The notes below the pieces were generated by a model that saw only the letters and a program-made list of their open reading frames with translations, was not told the DNA's origin and ran no database searches. A DNA stretch of 60,000 nucleotides, taken from Membranipora membranacea. Its lineage: Eukaryota; Bryozoa; Gymnolaemata; Cheilostomatida; Membraniporidae. The stretch lies in the NCBI GenBank assembly GCA_914767715.1, contig OU612071.1, positions 5,954,001-6,014,000 on the forward strand, given 5' to 3'. The position numbers and the translations under genes were made by a program. This document shows, piece by piece, positions 1 to 9,795 of this stretch. Each line of letters opens with the position of its first letter. Positions within the stretch are counted from its first letter, which is position 1.

Positions 1-1288
1 ATCAACCGTCTACTACCCCTTCCGGCTTAAATGGTGAGTTAATTAACTATTTAAGAAGAACAATCAAACATAATCCGACTGCTTGCACCAAGATTTAAAT
101 CTCCACTGAATCACCCTAGTGCATTAGCAGAGCATGTTAAATCGATAGGAACAAACAGTATATTGATAGACTGATTTTATTTTACTTTGATTTATACATT
201 CTGTTTCCTGTGTTTAGTTTTTCTTTCTCAATTGTCTGAAATGCTTTATTGGTCTTCTTGTATGGTCACCATTAATTTAAATCTTGTTTCTTGAGACTTA
301 TTTCAATACTATTTTCCATCGAAATTTGATGAATTTTTTTATTCTAAAAATGATTTGTTGCTATATTTTATGAGAGTGTGAACCAATAAAATCAAGAGTT
401 TGTATCTTTGCTTCCTCCATCCAGATTTGACCTGACATTGAAACATTTCAATAACTAAAGTTTGGTTTTAATCTAATCCGACTTAATTTAGTAGTTGCTT
501 TGATGGAGAAGACCACCACGCAATTGAAAAAGTTGAAGAAAAAATAAATTAATCAACAAAATGTGTGAGAAAATATGTACACAATGGTTGACCGATGCAG
601 TTTAACCTTCTAAGCTTGGTATTACTTGATGAAACTGTTTCATTCAAGTTTGCTTCACAGTGTGTTTAAGATGGTTCCGGTTGCCTTCATAAAATTGTTG
701 ACCACCTTTGCATCTAATTTTAATAGTCAGAGGAATTCAATAAATAATCACATGTTTTAACTGATTCAATTTTATGCTTGTCCGGTTGGCAGAGAAATAT
801 TAGGCGCCTACCTGATTGTACAGTAGTCATGATTATTAGTCAGTGACTACACAAGTATGCACAGCATTCAGAGTTCACTTGTTGACGGCCTTGTTGGCGC
901 TTCCGTATTATCAGAGCTGAAATATTAAATAATTTTCAATAATCTGGGAGCTAAATAATGCCCGATGAGTCTGATGCTTCTCAACTAAGCGTAGCCCTAG
1001 GTTTGCAAAACAGTTTTATAGCCCTCAATGCCTTGTGACTCTGCTGGACATTGCTCACCACTTCTCATGTGTTACGCAACCGGAAGCCTATTTGTTATCT
1101 GGTTGTCAACCGGATGCCTATTTGGTAACCACTGAATGCCAAACGGACATCTAGCACTCACCAGATAGGCAACTGGATGAGTGCTTAGCACAGCACCAAA
1201 CAACTGCCGCCAATACATAGCTGCAAAACATACCAGTTTCCACTTCACAGAGGAAATAGACATTTATAATGTATCATTTCAGTCTGCC
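1..1288. other. No gene seen
   Basis: AT-rich sequence with frequent stops in all frames and no exon-like open stretch with matching splice sites. At about 1075-1135 a roughly 31-base unit containing CAACCGGA and CCTATTTG is present twice in tandem, which accounts for the short spurious frame on the minus strand there. Nothing else could be identified. Confidence 0.5.
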
Positions 1289-1418
1289 AAACTAGTACTT
1301 GTAAAGGAGGAAAATTGAGGGACGAGTTGGAGTGTCCGGTCTGTATGGAGGAACCGACACTACGTTTGCTGCCTTGTGCTCACAGTGATGTTGTATTTAA
1401 CATGTGTTGGTCTGTAAA
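1289..1418 (+). pseudogene. Degenerate RING-finger half exon
   Basis: Translation from about 1315 reads DELECPVCMEEPTLRLLPC followed by AH, which is the first half of a C3HC4 RING finger. The next Cys pair is lost: compared with the intact exon at 27566-27698 on the minus strand, extra bases after the CAH codons shift the frame, although the ACATGTGTTG end survives. The nucleotide match starts upstream, at ACTAGTACTTGTAAAGGA, so this is a DNA duplicate and not a convergent motif. No second RING half was found downstream. It is probably a dead paralogue or a fragment carried by repeat activity. Confidence 0.55.
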
Positions 1419-1784
1419 ATTTGATTGAATTGGGTAGACGCTTCAAACTTTGAGTGAGCATCTACCCTGCAAAACCCATAATATGATAACCATAACCCTG
1501 TTTTATCATACCTTATTATATTGAGTGGGGTCAGCTTAACTAGTGTATATGAGTGTTGTAGGTAACTTTGTACCATGAGGCCCTGAAACAAGTGAGAGCT
1601 AACAGAGTCAAGAGCGGCTTAAGCAGCAGAAGGAAGTTCTGTTTCCCAACAGTCAAAATAAAGGCGATAACAAGAAAAAGTTCTAGACGATCGATATACA
1701 TAATGTGTACAAAGGGAGAGGTCTCGAGACTAGAGAAGTAATTAGTAAGATAGTGATATTCTTACTCCTGTGAGACAATTAATT

Positions 1785-1920
1785 GTACTGGACAAGCTTT
1801 ATTGTCGACTCTTGCGAACGAGCTATCAAGAGACCGAGTTATCCCCTCTAGACATTGGGTAGAGTTGACAGGCTTTGTTGTGGGGAGGAGGAACAAAGCT
1901 TGTCAAGTCAGGCTAAATTG
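1785..1920. mobile_element. Fragment of the 30-kb palindromic MITE family
   Basis: The segment ends with a stem-loop formed by GACAGGCTTTGTTG and GAACAAAGCTTGTC, followed by AAGTCAGGCTA. This closely resembles the terminal hairpin of the complete element at 30089-30487. The other end, near GGACAAGCTTTATTG at 1790, looks like a diverged opposite end. No target duplication could be recognised, so this is read as a decayed copy. Confidence 0.4.
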
Positions 1921-2039
1921 GTGTTATCATCAACTTTCAGTCGATATACCAGGTTCCGAATACCACAAATTTGTTGATAACTCGATCAATTTTCATCGGA
2001 TTTTCAGTATGAAAATTACTGTAGATTTAGCAGCTTGAC

Positions 2040-3083
2040 GAAAAAAGTTTGCTATAAGTTTTAACATTCGAGGAAGGAATAACATCAAGTGGATAACAAG
2101 ATACTGCTGATTGTAAAACAACTCAAAATCCTATTAAAATTAATCAAGTTATGATGAAAAACCTTGATTGTGGCCAGTAAAACAATGATACAATCATTAC
2201 TTCTATACATTCCAATCTCGTTACGACACCCACAATCGAGTGCCAAACTTCAGCTGTATGTGGTGTCCTGTCCAGGTTTATTATTAAGTCTATGTATTTA
2301 CCATTTTGCTTGCTACCCAGTGTTTGTATGATGAATAATGAAACTAGCATTTTTGTTTATTTTTTATAGCAGGATTACAAAGTTCGAGGAGGGTTGCTCG
2401 ACGCATACATCTTCCTACCAAGTCAAAAATGCGGTAACGACCCAACAGGTAACGTTAGATAATGCCTTGAATATTGATAAAACTCTATTGTTACTTATCT
2501 TTGACAAAGTTTACCAATCAAAGTTATCTCAATTTTGCTCTAACTGACCAGCATGGCTATACTACCATTATCTCAGCCATTTTAACTTATAGAAAGCGAC
2601 TAAACTGCTTAATAAGCTTTTCGACAGGACATGTAAGTTGAATTTAGCTAGATTATGCTTTGGTGCAGAAGAAAAGAGCTTTTTTTTTAAATAGAGAGGT
2701 GAATAAGCTAAGTAATCAATAATGGGGTTGATATAAGTAAGTTGTAAATAAGTTGAATATTCAGTAACAAAATCAGTTTAGTTGCTGTGTTGTACGTACA
2801 TGCGGCTGTCTTACCAATCGTACATTGAACTGACCATGATTTGCTGGTGTTACAGATTATTTAGTACCAAACGGACCAGGAACAACATGGGGTGATGGGA
2901 TACAGGCTACGAGGGAGAGCAGCAGGAATCAGCAGGAGGCACTGCAGCTTCAGGAACTGCCGACCTTGATCACTCATGTTTGCAACCGATATCAAATACT
3001 TGTGTATAATCTCTATCTAATTCTCAAAATGAGTGCTATATGTGTATGACTTTGCCACCGAATTAACCTGCATTGACCAAAGA
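2040..3083 (+). other. No firm gene; one possible exon near 2856-2990
   Basis: Mostly non-coding. After a TTACAG acceptor at about 2850-2855 an open stretch reads YLVPNGPGTTWGDG, then a glutamine-rich segment (ESSRNQQEALQLQELP). Its codon use looks coding, but no matching donor or neighbouring exon could be established. I do not recognise the peptide. It could be an isolated remnant of the same plus-strand gene debris as the RING fragment at 1.3 kb. Confidence 0.2.
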
Positions 3084-3444
3084 CCAAAGCATGTTATAGT
3101 CAGGCAGTTTGTTATGATAATTTTGTGACAGATTTGCATGGTAAAACTACCCAATGCTCTACTAGGCATGAATAATTGATTGATTGAAAGATTGCCTTCC
3201 ACAAGGGAAGGTTACTCCCATTCTTGGCATTATGTTTTCACAGTTTCTTCGAAGTGATGGTTTCTTGTATTGAAAATCCGGGAGACAGTGACATCATAAT
3301 ACAGAGAATGGGAGTAACATTCCCTAATGGAAGGCATTCTTTCTACCATCAATGATTCATGTCAAGTAGAGCATTGGATTTTTGTACCATGCCAATCTCA
3401 CACAACATTATCATAAGTGACTGCCTTACTAAAACATGCTTTGG
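3084..3444. repeat. Long imperfect inverted repeat (hairpin)
   Basis: The left arm (about 3084-3222) and right arm (about 3300-3444) are reverse complements along most of their length. Paired blocks include CCAAAGCATG with CATGCTTTGG at the outer ends, CCCAATGCTCTACT with AGTAGAGCATTGG, and GGTTACTCCCATTCT with AGAATGGGAGTAAC next to the loop. The loop is about 75 bases. The shape is that of a foldback MITE or a copied-and-inverted segment. I could not fix a target-site duplication. Confidence 0.65.
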
Positions 3445-5781
3445 GTAGTGTTTCAGTTGTTGCATAATCAGCCTCAAAATCCAGCATTGCAATAAACACA
3501 TCATCCTCTGTAATCTCACATAATTATCTGAATATTAATGTACAGAGCACTGATGGCGAGGTAACGAGTCCGACAGCACCCTTGGGGATGGGAAGTTGGT
3601 CTGCAGGTGCTAGTTTAGACCTAACTTACATAAAATTTCATATTACATATTACATATTACATATTTCACTTGCAAGTTAAATCGCATGACCTAACTAAGA
3701 TTGGTCTAGTATAAAATCACAGTATAAGATTTAGAAACTTTGATGTGGACAGATTTTGTCTGTCTTTCTAAGTGACAACACTTACTTGTACAAATGTAGT
3801 CTGCAGACTATATAACTATAGACTCTCTCAGTGCTGCAAACTTATGTGCACAATTATTTATGTGCCTTAGTGTCATGTAGTGTACAGTCGAAAAATTGGC
3901 AAGAGAACTTTCAACGATGAACATGGAATTCATTAAAAATCCAGGTGTGTATTGAGACCCTCCATTGAACCAGGTCTTAGTTCAGCAAATATATCCGATA
4001 TGCCAGTTAAGAGGAGATGGTTTTGTTCGATGCAAAAAAGTGTTTTCAACATTTAATGTGCAATATGATATCAACACAGTCTTTGTGTTTAAACTTAAGA
4101 ATAAGGGGGTTACAGATTTACATTACACTCCCATACAAGTGTCAATGTGATGTTTTAAAATACTCTGCAAATTTTGAAGCTGTCACAACAGCTTACCTGT
4201 CTTTGATTCATTCCAGGCTAAGGGAATTTATTCACTTGGAGTTTTATCCTTGTCAAAGTTATGCTATTTAGTCAGTCATAAAATTGGCAAGAGTATTTTG
4301 AAGCCACCATAGGCGTATTTAACTATCTCGAACTCTCGAATGTTAGAGGCAAGGATGGTTAGAGTGTTGGGAAAAAAGTTCCACCCTCGAATCAAGTAAT
4401 GAGGAATTGTCTTCTTTTTCTGTTATTATTATTAGTTGTCCTCTCTGTGTCACTGGACATAAAAGTAAAATTTTGATATGAAACCAGTAGACTTTTTGTT
4501 GTCTATTGACATTCCAAGGTCATCTTAATTAATACTTTGGGATGCAAAGAAGTTACAGGAAAATACAGATAGAGCAAATCTTTTCTCCCTAAAAACTTCC
4601 TCATGCTGCCCTAATGCTACCCAAATCTCTGGAGTATTGCTCTGTATATATTGTTACCCAGAAAGTCCCTTGACTTTTATCCCTCCAATCCTCTCATCAA
4701 TATGCATATTTAGCAACAAAGCAAAGCAAGCACACCTGTCTGTTTTTGTTTTTTTTTCATCATCATCATCATGATCATCATTGCATTATTGATTATGATG
4801 GTTGGTGGTTGATTGATTGCTTGTTGTTGATTCATTGATTTTATTGTTGTGTTGATTGATTGAGACTGTCAACAGAACCCCACAGAACCACCACTTGGCC
4901 ATCATAGTCATAGCTATCAATCATGGTCACAACACAGCCTCAGAGTCAGACCCACTGCAGTCATCATGGGCACCTGCTGGATCAGACATAGTAGACAACA
5001 TATTGCAAAAGTCTACTATCAACCGGTATACGGACACTTCGAAAATGTTCATTTCAAAAATGGTGTTTGTGGTTTGATTTTTGAAATTGCATTTTCGAGT
5101 TGTCACGGATTCTTATCAACCACCCAACCAATGGGTTGATAATGGGCTTTTGAAATGTGTACTATGTCTGATCTCCCAGATACCCATGACTGAATTCTGC
5201 AAAAGATTTGTGAGTGAACCTGAAGCTTGTTGGCAGCCTTAGGGCCTCAAGTCAAGTCAGACATTCTAAAGCGTAGCTGTGGCCGAGCCAGACCACCACC
5301 TCAACTCAAGCCAAAGATCCAATCACATGCTGAAATAGCTGAGGCCAAAACCACCACTCACAAGCTTCACTGAAAAATCCTTGAGTGGATCTGAGGCTTA
5401 TGTTAATATTCTCTACTCTAACAATTTGTTAGAGACTAACAAATTTGTTAGAGTCTCTAACAGATGCTTGTCTCCTGAAAAAAATTTTTCCGCTGCGCGG
5501 GGCTTTTTTTGTTAGAGAGTTGACCAGACAGATTAAATATGCCTATGGAAGCCACAATCTATGACAAGGAAGTTATGATTATAGACTCAATATGCTCCCT
5601 ACACAGGACAATGCTTATGCTTCACTTCAAAACACGACATGACATTTTTAGCTTGCGCAGTTTTAACAAGCAGGAGATGCAAGAACCAATGGAAATATTA
5701 AGGTTTCTTGTCATATTTCAATATTATGTTGATGTTATTAATTTGTTTAACATGAACCTACTGCTGCCTACTATTCTTTAG
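3445..5781. other. No gene seen; simple repeats
   Basis: Non-coding by eye. It holds a short TACAT/ATTACAT microsatellite at about 3640-3665, a (TCA)n run near 4758-4780, a TTGATTGATTG-rich stretch at 4790-4862, and small inverted repeats around TTGTTAGAG at 5420-5460. A weakly coding-like stretch at 4873-5075 follows a CAACAG acceptor but has no convincing partner exon. Confidence 0.4.
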
Positions 5782-6897
5782 AAGATGATCAGGACTGGCC
5801 AGAGCTAGCCCATCAATGGCTTTGTATGTCTATACACAAAACAACAGACCTTGGTCCAAGTCATGGTAAGTCAAGTCCTCTTCAAGTCAAGTCAAAGTCA
5901 CGACTTGACTTGACAAAATTATGACTTGACTTGATGTCGAAAACAAATAGACAACACTTGACTTGACGAAAAATTGACTTTGACTTGAATTGACTTGGGA
6001 GTTGTCCTGACTTTGGTCAAGGCAACATAAGTCAATGTGTGAAAATTTATAACATAATGTAGAAAGAGATATAGGAAGGATAATCATAACTGAGAACCCC
6101 AACTCTGAAACCCCAACTCTGAAACCCCAACTCTGAAACCCCAACTCCGAAACTAGTAGCCACTGCCATCGACAAACCTCTCAGGACCTTAGAGACATTA
6201 CAAACAGGCAGATGCAAAAACCTTTTCAGAGAGAACGTTTTATCCGTCCTTAACAAATAGTGATCAATGTTAGTCTGTGTTTATTTATTTATCCTCCCCC
6301 AGCTCATCTCTTTACTGCATGAAACATTTCATTTGTCATCATTGACACAATAAAGGTACAATGAAGTAACAATGCTGAATTGCGTACACACCCATACCTT
6401 CTTTCGTTTGTGGGGAGGGGAGCAAATCCCGATTAGTAGAGCAACTCCTGAGGACCTAACAAACTCCTCCACGATTTGGAGTCACCCGGGATGGAAATAA
6501 ATTCCGAGTTGATTTTCACGGTTAATGAGCGTGACTTTGCCATGACTTGTAAGTCACCCATCTTTGACTTGACTTGACTTACAAAAATCATGACTTGACT
6601 TTACTTGATGGCGAAAAAAATAGACACCAATTGACTTGACTTGGTGTAAATGTGACTTGACTTGACTTAGCATCAACAATGACTTGACTTGCGATGACTT
6701 GGACCCAAGTCTGCAAAACAAGCAGTGTGAAAAAAACTGATATAACAGCAAACACGTCAACATCTGAGAAAACGCAACTACGTGTAATGCTGACTCTTCA
6801 AACTGGAAAAATAAAGGGCCAAATGGTCACCTCCATCCAGTTGAGATGTCCTAGGACTGCACTTCAATGTCTCAAGAGTGTCATACAATGCCGATAG
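5782..6897 (+). pseudogene. Exon split in frame by a transposon insertion
   Basis: A coding-like stretch starts after a TTCTTTAG acceptor at 5781 and reads DDQDWPELAHQWLCMSIHKT up to 5844, where the inverted-repeat element at 5845-6713 begins. After the element and one target-duplication copy, the same frame resumes (SSVKKTDITANTSTSEK, later QLRVMLTLQTGKIKGQ) and runs to TAG at 6895-6897. Removing the element with one 8-base duplicate leaves a continuous frame of about 78 codons. I do not recognise the protein. A further exon-like stretch on the same strand lies at 7219-7319. Either the gene is broken, or the element is spliced or tolerated; the former seems likelier. Confidence 0.45.
5845..6713. 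mobile_element. Non-autonomous hAT-like MITE with 8-bp duplication
   Basis: The ends are inverted: CAGACCTTGGTCCAAGTCAT on the left and, read on the other strand, CAGACTTGGGTCCAAGTCAT on the right. Directly flanking them is a perfect 8-base direct repeat, CAAAACAA, at 5837-5844 and 6714-6721. Both sub-terminal regions are arrays of the motif AAGTCAAGTC (about 5868-6000 and 6560-6700). A 15-base tandem repeat containing CCCCAACTCTGAAA sits at about 6093-6150. There is no transposase frame. The 8-base duplication with CAG...CTG ends is what hAT-superfamily elements produce, so this is called a hAT-type MITE of 869 bases. Confidence 0.85.
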
Positions 6898-7218
6898 TCA
6901 AGACTGTCCCACAAAACAGGTCATATGAGTCATCATGCACCCATCGCTAGCGACTAGTCAATGTGTTTTTACAGAACTGATAAACATGTGTTGTATATCT
7001 TGAAACATAAAATTGATGTTAGCTAAGCAGTAGATATTTAATAGTTCAAGCACTTAAACTGTGCTGGTATAGCTGGTATTAGCATTTCATTATCGCTTGG
7101 GGGGGGGGAAGGGCAAAGTTGAAAGTGGTTGTTGATGTGATGCTACTAACCAACTATTCCCACACAGTTTGAGTGCGAGGCTGAGACAGTGTTGTTTATC
7201 AAGCCAGATTTGTTGCAG

Positions 7219-7319
7219 GTTTACTGGATGACTTTGGAGGTCAACCACTCCGAAGATACTTGTGGATAAAGATCTTTGAGGGATTGGCAGGAACAATCAA
7301 CTGCCTCTCCCTCATTGGC
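7219..7319 (+). CDS. Possible isolated internal exon
   Basis: Between a TTTGTTGCAG acceptor and a GGC|GTAAGT donor the second-phase frame is open and reads LLDDFGGQPLRRYLW, then IFEGLAGTINCLSLIG. Base composition and splice signals are exon-like. I do not recognise the family. It may belong with the interrupted exon at 5.8-6.9 kb, which lies on the same strand, but the TAG at 6895 argues against a simple join. Treat it as a hypothesis. Confidence 0.3.
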
Positions 7320-7764
7320 GTAAGTAAGTATTGCTTCAGTAAATCTGTGACAGATGTCGTTAGACAGTTATTTTATTGGTATAACAGACTATTTTAAGTG
7401 TAAAAAATTTGAACAAGAGAAAAGTCTATAGGAATTTACAATAATTATAAAGAAGGAAGAGTAGAATGAGCAATATGCCGCTCATAACAAACAAACATAA
7501 ACGAAATATATATGGCACTGGGACGCAGCCATGTTTTCCAAAACAAAACAGGACAGGGGTCACTGAGAACATCAATTAAAAATATTTCCATCTGGTGGAA
7601 TGAATGCCTCCTCATCTATGGAACGTACAAAAACTCTTGGTCTGCTGGCAAATAGAGATTGACTCCCTCGGAACATCCGAAGCCTCAATGTCTTAGAAAA
7701 AATGCGATCAATATTATTACCAACACTAGACACATCGTCTTTAAAATGGTACATAGCATGCAGG
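7320..7764. other. Probable 3' flank of the TRIM-like gene
   Basis: No coding exon is supported. This stretch lies just downstream of the minus-strand stop codon at 7765-7767, and a minus-strand AATAAA (TTTATT on the plus strand at 7372-7377) could serve as its polyadenylation signal about 390 bases after the stop. Confidence 0.35.
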
Positions 7765-9795
7765 TCATCGATATCCTCTACTACTCCTTCCTCTGCCAAA
7801 CTTTCCCCGACTTCGTGCATAACCACCTCTACCACTTTCTTCTCGAGTATCATCCCTTCTCCATCTACCTCTAACACTGTAGGTGAAAGCACCTCTCCCT
7901 ATACCTCCTCTCACGTAAGGGGTCACGCCTGTACAACAAAACGTCACATGATATTGGCTACCAAAAACCATCAGACGAGAATTCACATCAATATTTATCA
8001 CGGCTATTATTAGGGGCACAAGGTTGAAAATACTCCTGGAAGTCCTGGGTAGCCCATTTTGAATGACTGGTGCAATTACCGGCTTCATTCAACTGATTCA
8101 ATCGAGAGGAGTTATGATAAACACTCACCACTCCAGCTATCCCAGTAATTCACTGGTCCGCTGTTCATGGCATCGTCTGATTCTCTTGCATCACTTTCTG
8201 AGGAAGGTTCCTCCCAATCCACTTCAAGGCACGGCACGTCAGCATTTTTACTTTTAGACGGATCAAGTCCTCCAACTGCTTTCTCTGTAAGTTTGATGAT
8301 CTTAACTAAATCACCTCCATGCTGTTGAGTTTCTTCAGTTTTCATTAACAGTGACATAGTACCCTCAAGTTTTGCGCGTTCAACTCTTGTTTTCTCATCA
8401 ACTTTACACATCGTAGATTTAAGGTTTTCCAGTTGTTTCTCCAAGTCCGCCTGCTGTCCTTGCAAAGAGGCCAAGTCCTTAGCCAGAGAGTTTACTGATT
8501 CTTTTTCATGCTCAACCTACAGGAACATCAATAGTACATAAGGATACAATTTGGGTCACAATTTTGAAAAAGTTTTATTCCATCCTAGATAGCCATCGAG
8601 AACAACTTATCCTTTCAAATGGTTAGGCATGAAGATAGAGGAGTACTCTCCAGTAGTATTCTAACGCTCTCCCTGTTGACAAATTTCAAAATGGACTCAT
8701 TCCATATTTTAAAATATAAAATTGTATTGTTGGTATCAAGGTGGCTACAAAGCATTATGCTATAGGGTGCATTATCGTTAGCAGTTTAGTGTATATTATG
8801 AAAACCACCCTTTCTAAAACATATAAGGACATTTTCACTATCATCTTTTCCCAATTAGCTATCATTTCGGGTTGCAACAATAAACTGTTCTATGTGATTT
8901 TCTACCATTATATACTATGTACCTTTGTTTTGATTGCTGCCTGGATTTTCGACAAAACCTCGCTGATTATGTCACAGTCATGTTTCTTTTTGGCTCCTCC
9001 ACATTGGCGCTGAGTCATACTACATCTGTTCAATAGACAAATCAGGCTTGATTCTAGTTAACGCATTGTAACTTAGACATCAAAAGTCAGCACTTGTGCC
9101 TCATAGTGTAAATTCCATTGTATGTAACTAGTAAATGTAGCTCTGAGTGAGAATAGCTTGTCTTAATTGTGAAGCTTTACAGGGCTCAACATTTACTATC
9201 CCGGCAAATTGTTCATCAGGGGGGGTCTTTCAATTAGAAACAGCCAAAATTAGTATCTGATGAGTGAGTGAGTGAGTGAGCGATACCTGCTAGGCTCTCG
9301 CTTTCAAATCGCTCAGTCATGGAACTAAATACATTCTGAGTGAGCGGTTTGGGAGCGATTTTGTCTAATTGAAAGAGCAAGTGCGTGATTATTTTGAGCG
9401 ATGTGATAGTGATAACTTGCTTTAGTAAAGCATCGCTCTTTCTAATTGAAAGACCCCCCCCCCCCCAGAGTAGCATGGTCACTGGTTTGAATCTGATTAA
9501 CTTGTGTTATTAAGTTGATTGAAGAAAGAGCTGCTGATGCATAATAAAAAAATTATTAGCTAGTTGCCACTTTTATTGACTTGTACGGTAAATACTAACC
9601 AAAAATATTTATTATCTGGACTGGACAATAAGCTAGAATGGCAGGCACTATTGTCCGGTCTAGATAATGCGATATTAGATTCTGGTACTGACACACTCAC
9701 CTGAAACAGAAAAACTTGTGGCAGACAGTACAACGACAGTCTACTGTTGCTTCATCACATCCTTCACATCTGCTCACAGAAATGTGAAGGTGTTC
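7765..9795 (-). CDS. TRIM-like gene, 3' exons: B-box, coiled coil, RG-rich tail
   Basis: Three minus-strand exons are visible. The first (bottom 9701; top 9769 or 9795) encodes RCEGCDEATVDCRC then TVCHKFFCFR, a B-box-like cluster (C-x2-C, C-x-C-x2-C, F-C). The second, 8129-8516, begins at a CTGTAG acceptor and encodes a coiled coil (VEHEKESVNSLAKDL, DLEKQLENLKSTMCKV), then an acidic stretch (EVDWEEPSSESD) and NYWDSWSG. It ends in phase 1 and joins in phase to 7765-7928, which encodes an Arg-Gly-rich tail (GVTPYVRGGIGRG to GRGRSSRGYR) and a TGA stop. The two last exons give 183 residues. The B-box exon leaves phase 2 but the coiled-coil exon enters phase 0, so at least one small exon between them is missing from this model. 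RING exons on the same strand lie at 25-27.7 kb and probably complete the gene. TRIM proteins are usually ubiquitin ligases; an RG-rich tail suggests RNA binding (inference). Confidence 0.6.
9219..9466. mobile_element. Short MITE with G-rich inverted ends
   Basis: The ends are exact inverted copies: GGGGGGTCTTTCAATTAGAAA on one side and its complement (TTTCTAATTGAAAGACCCCCC) on the other. The interior repeats the motif GAGCGAT several times in both orientations and has a (GAGT)n run at about 9261-9280. There is no coding capacity. The poly-G/poly-C termini blur the boundaries, and a target duplication cannot be assigned. It lies in a presumed intron of the TRIM-like gene. Confidence 0.65.

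Noticed and set aside
5887-6763. Open frames over the AAGTCAAGTC arrays and the 15-base repeat
   Set aside because: Low-complexity translations within a non-autonomous transposon.
7572-7892. 106-codon acidic frame on the minus strand
   Set aside because: Overlaps the RG-rich terminal exon in another frame; the RG frame follows a good acceptor in phase with the coiled-coil exon.
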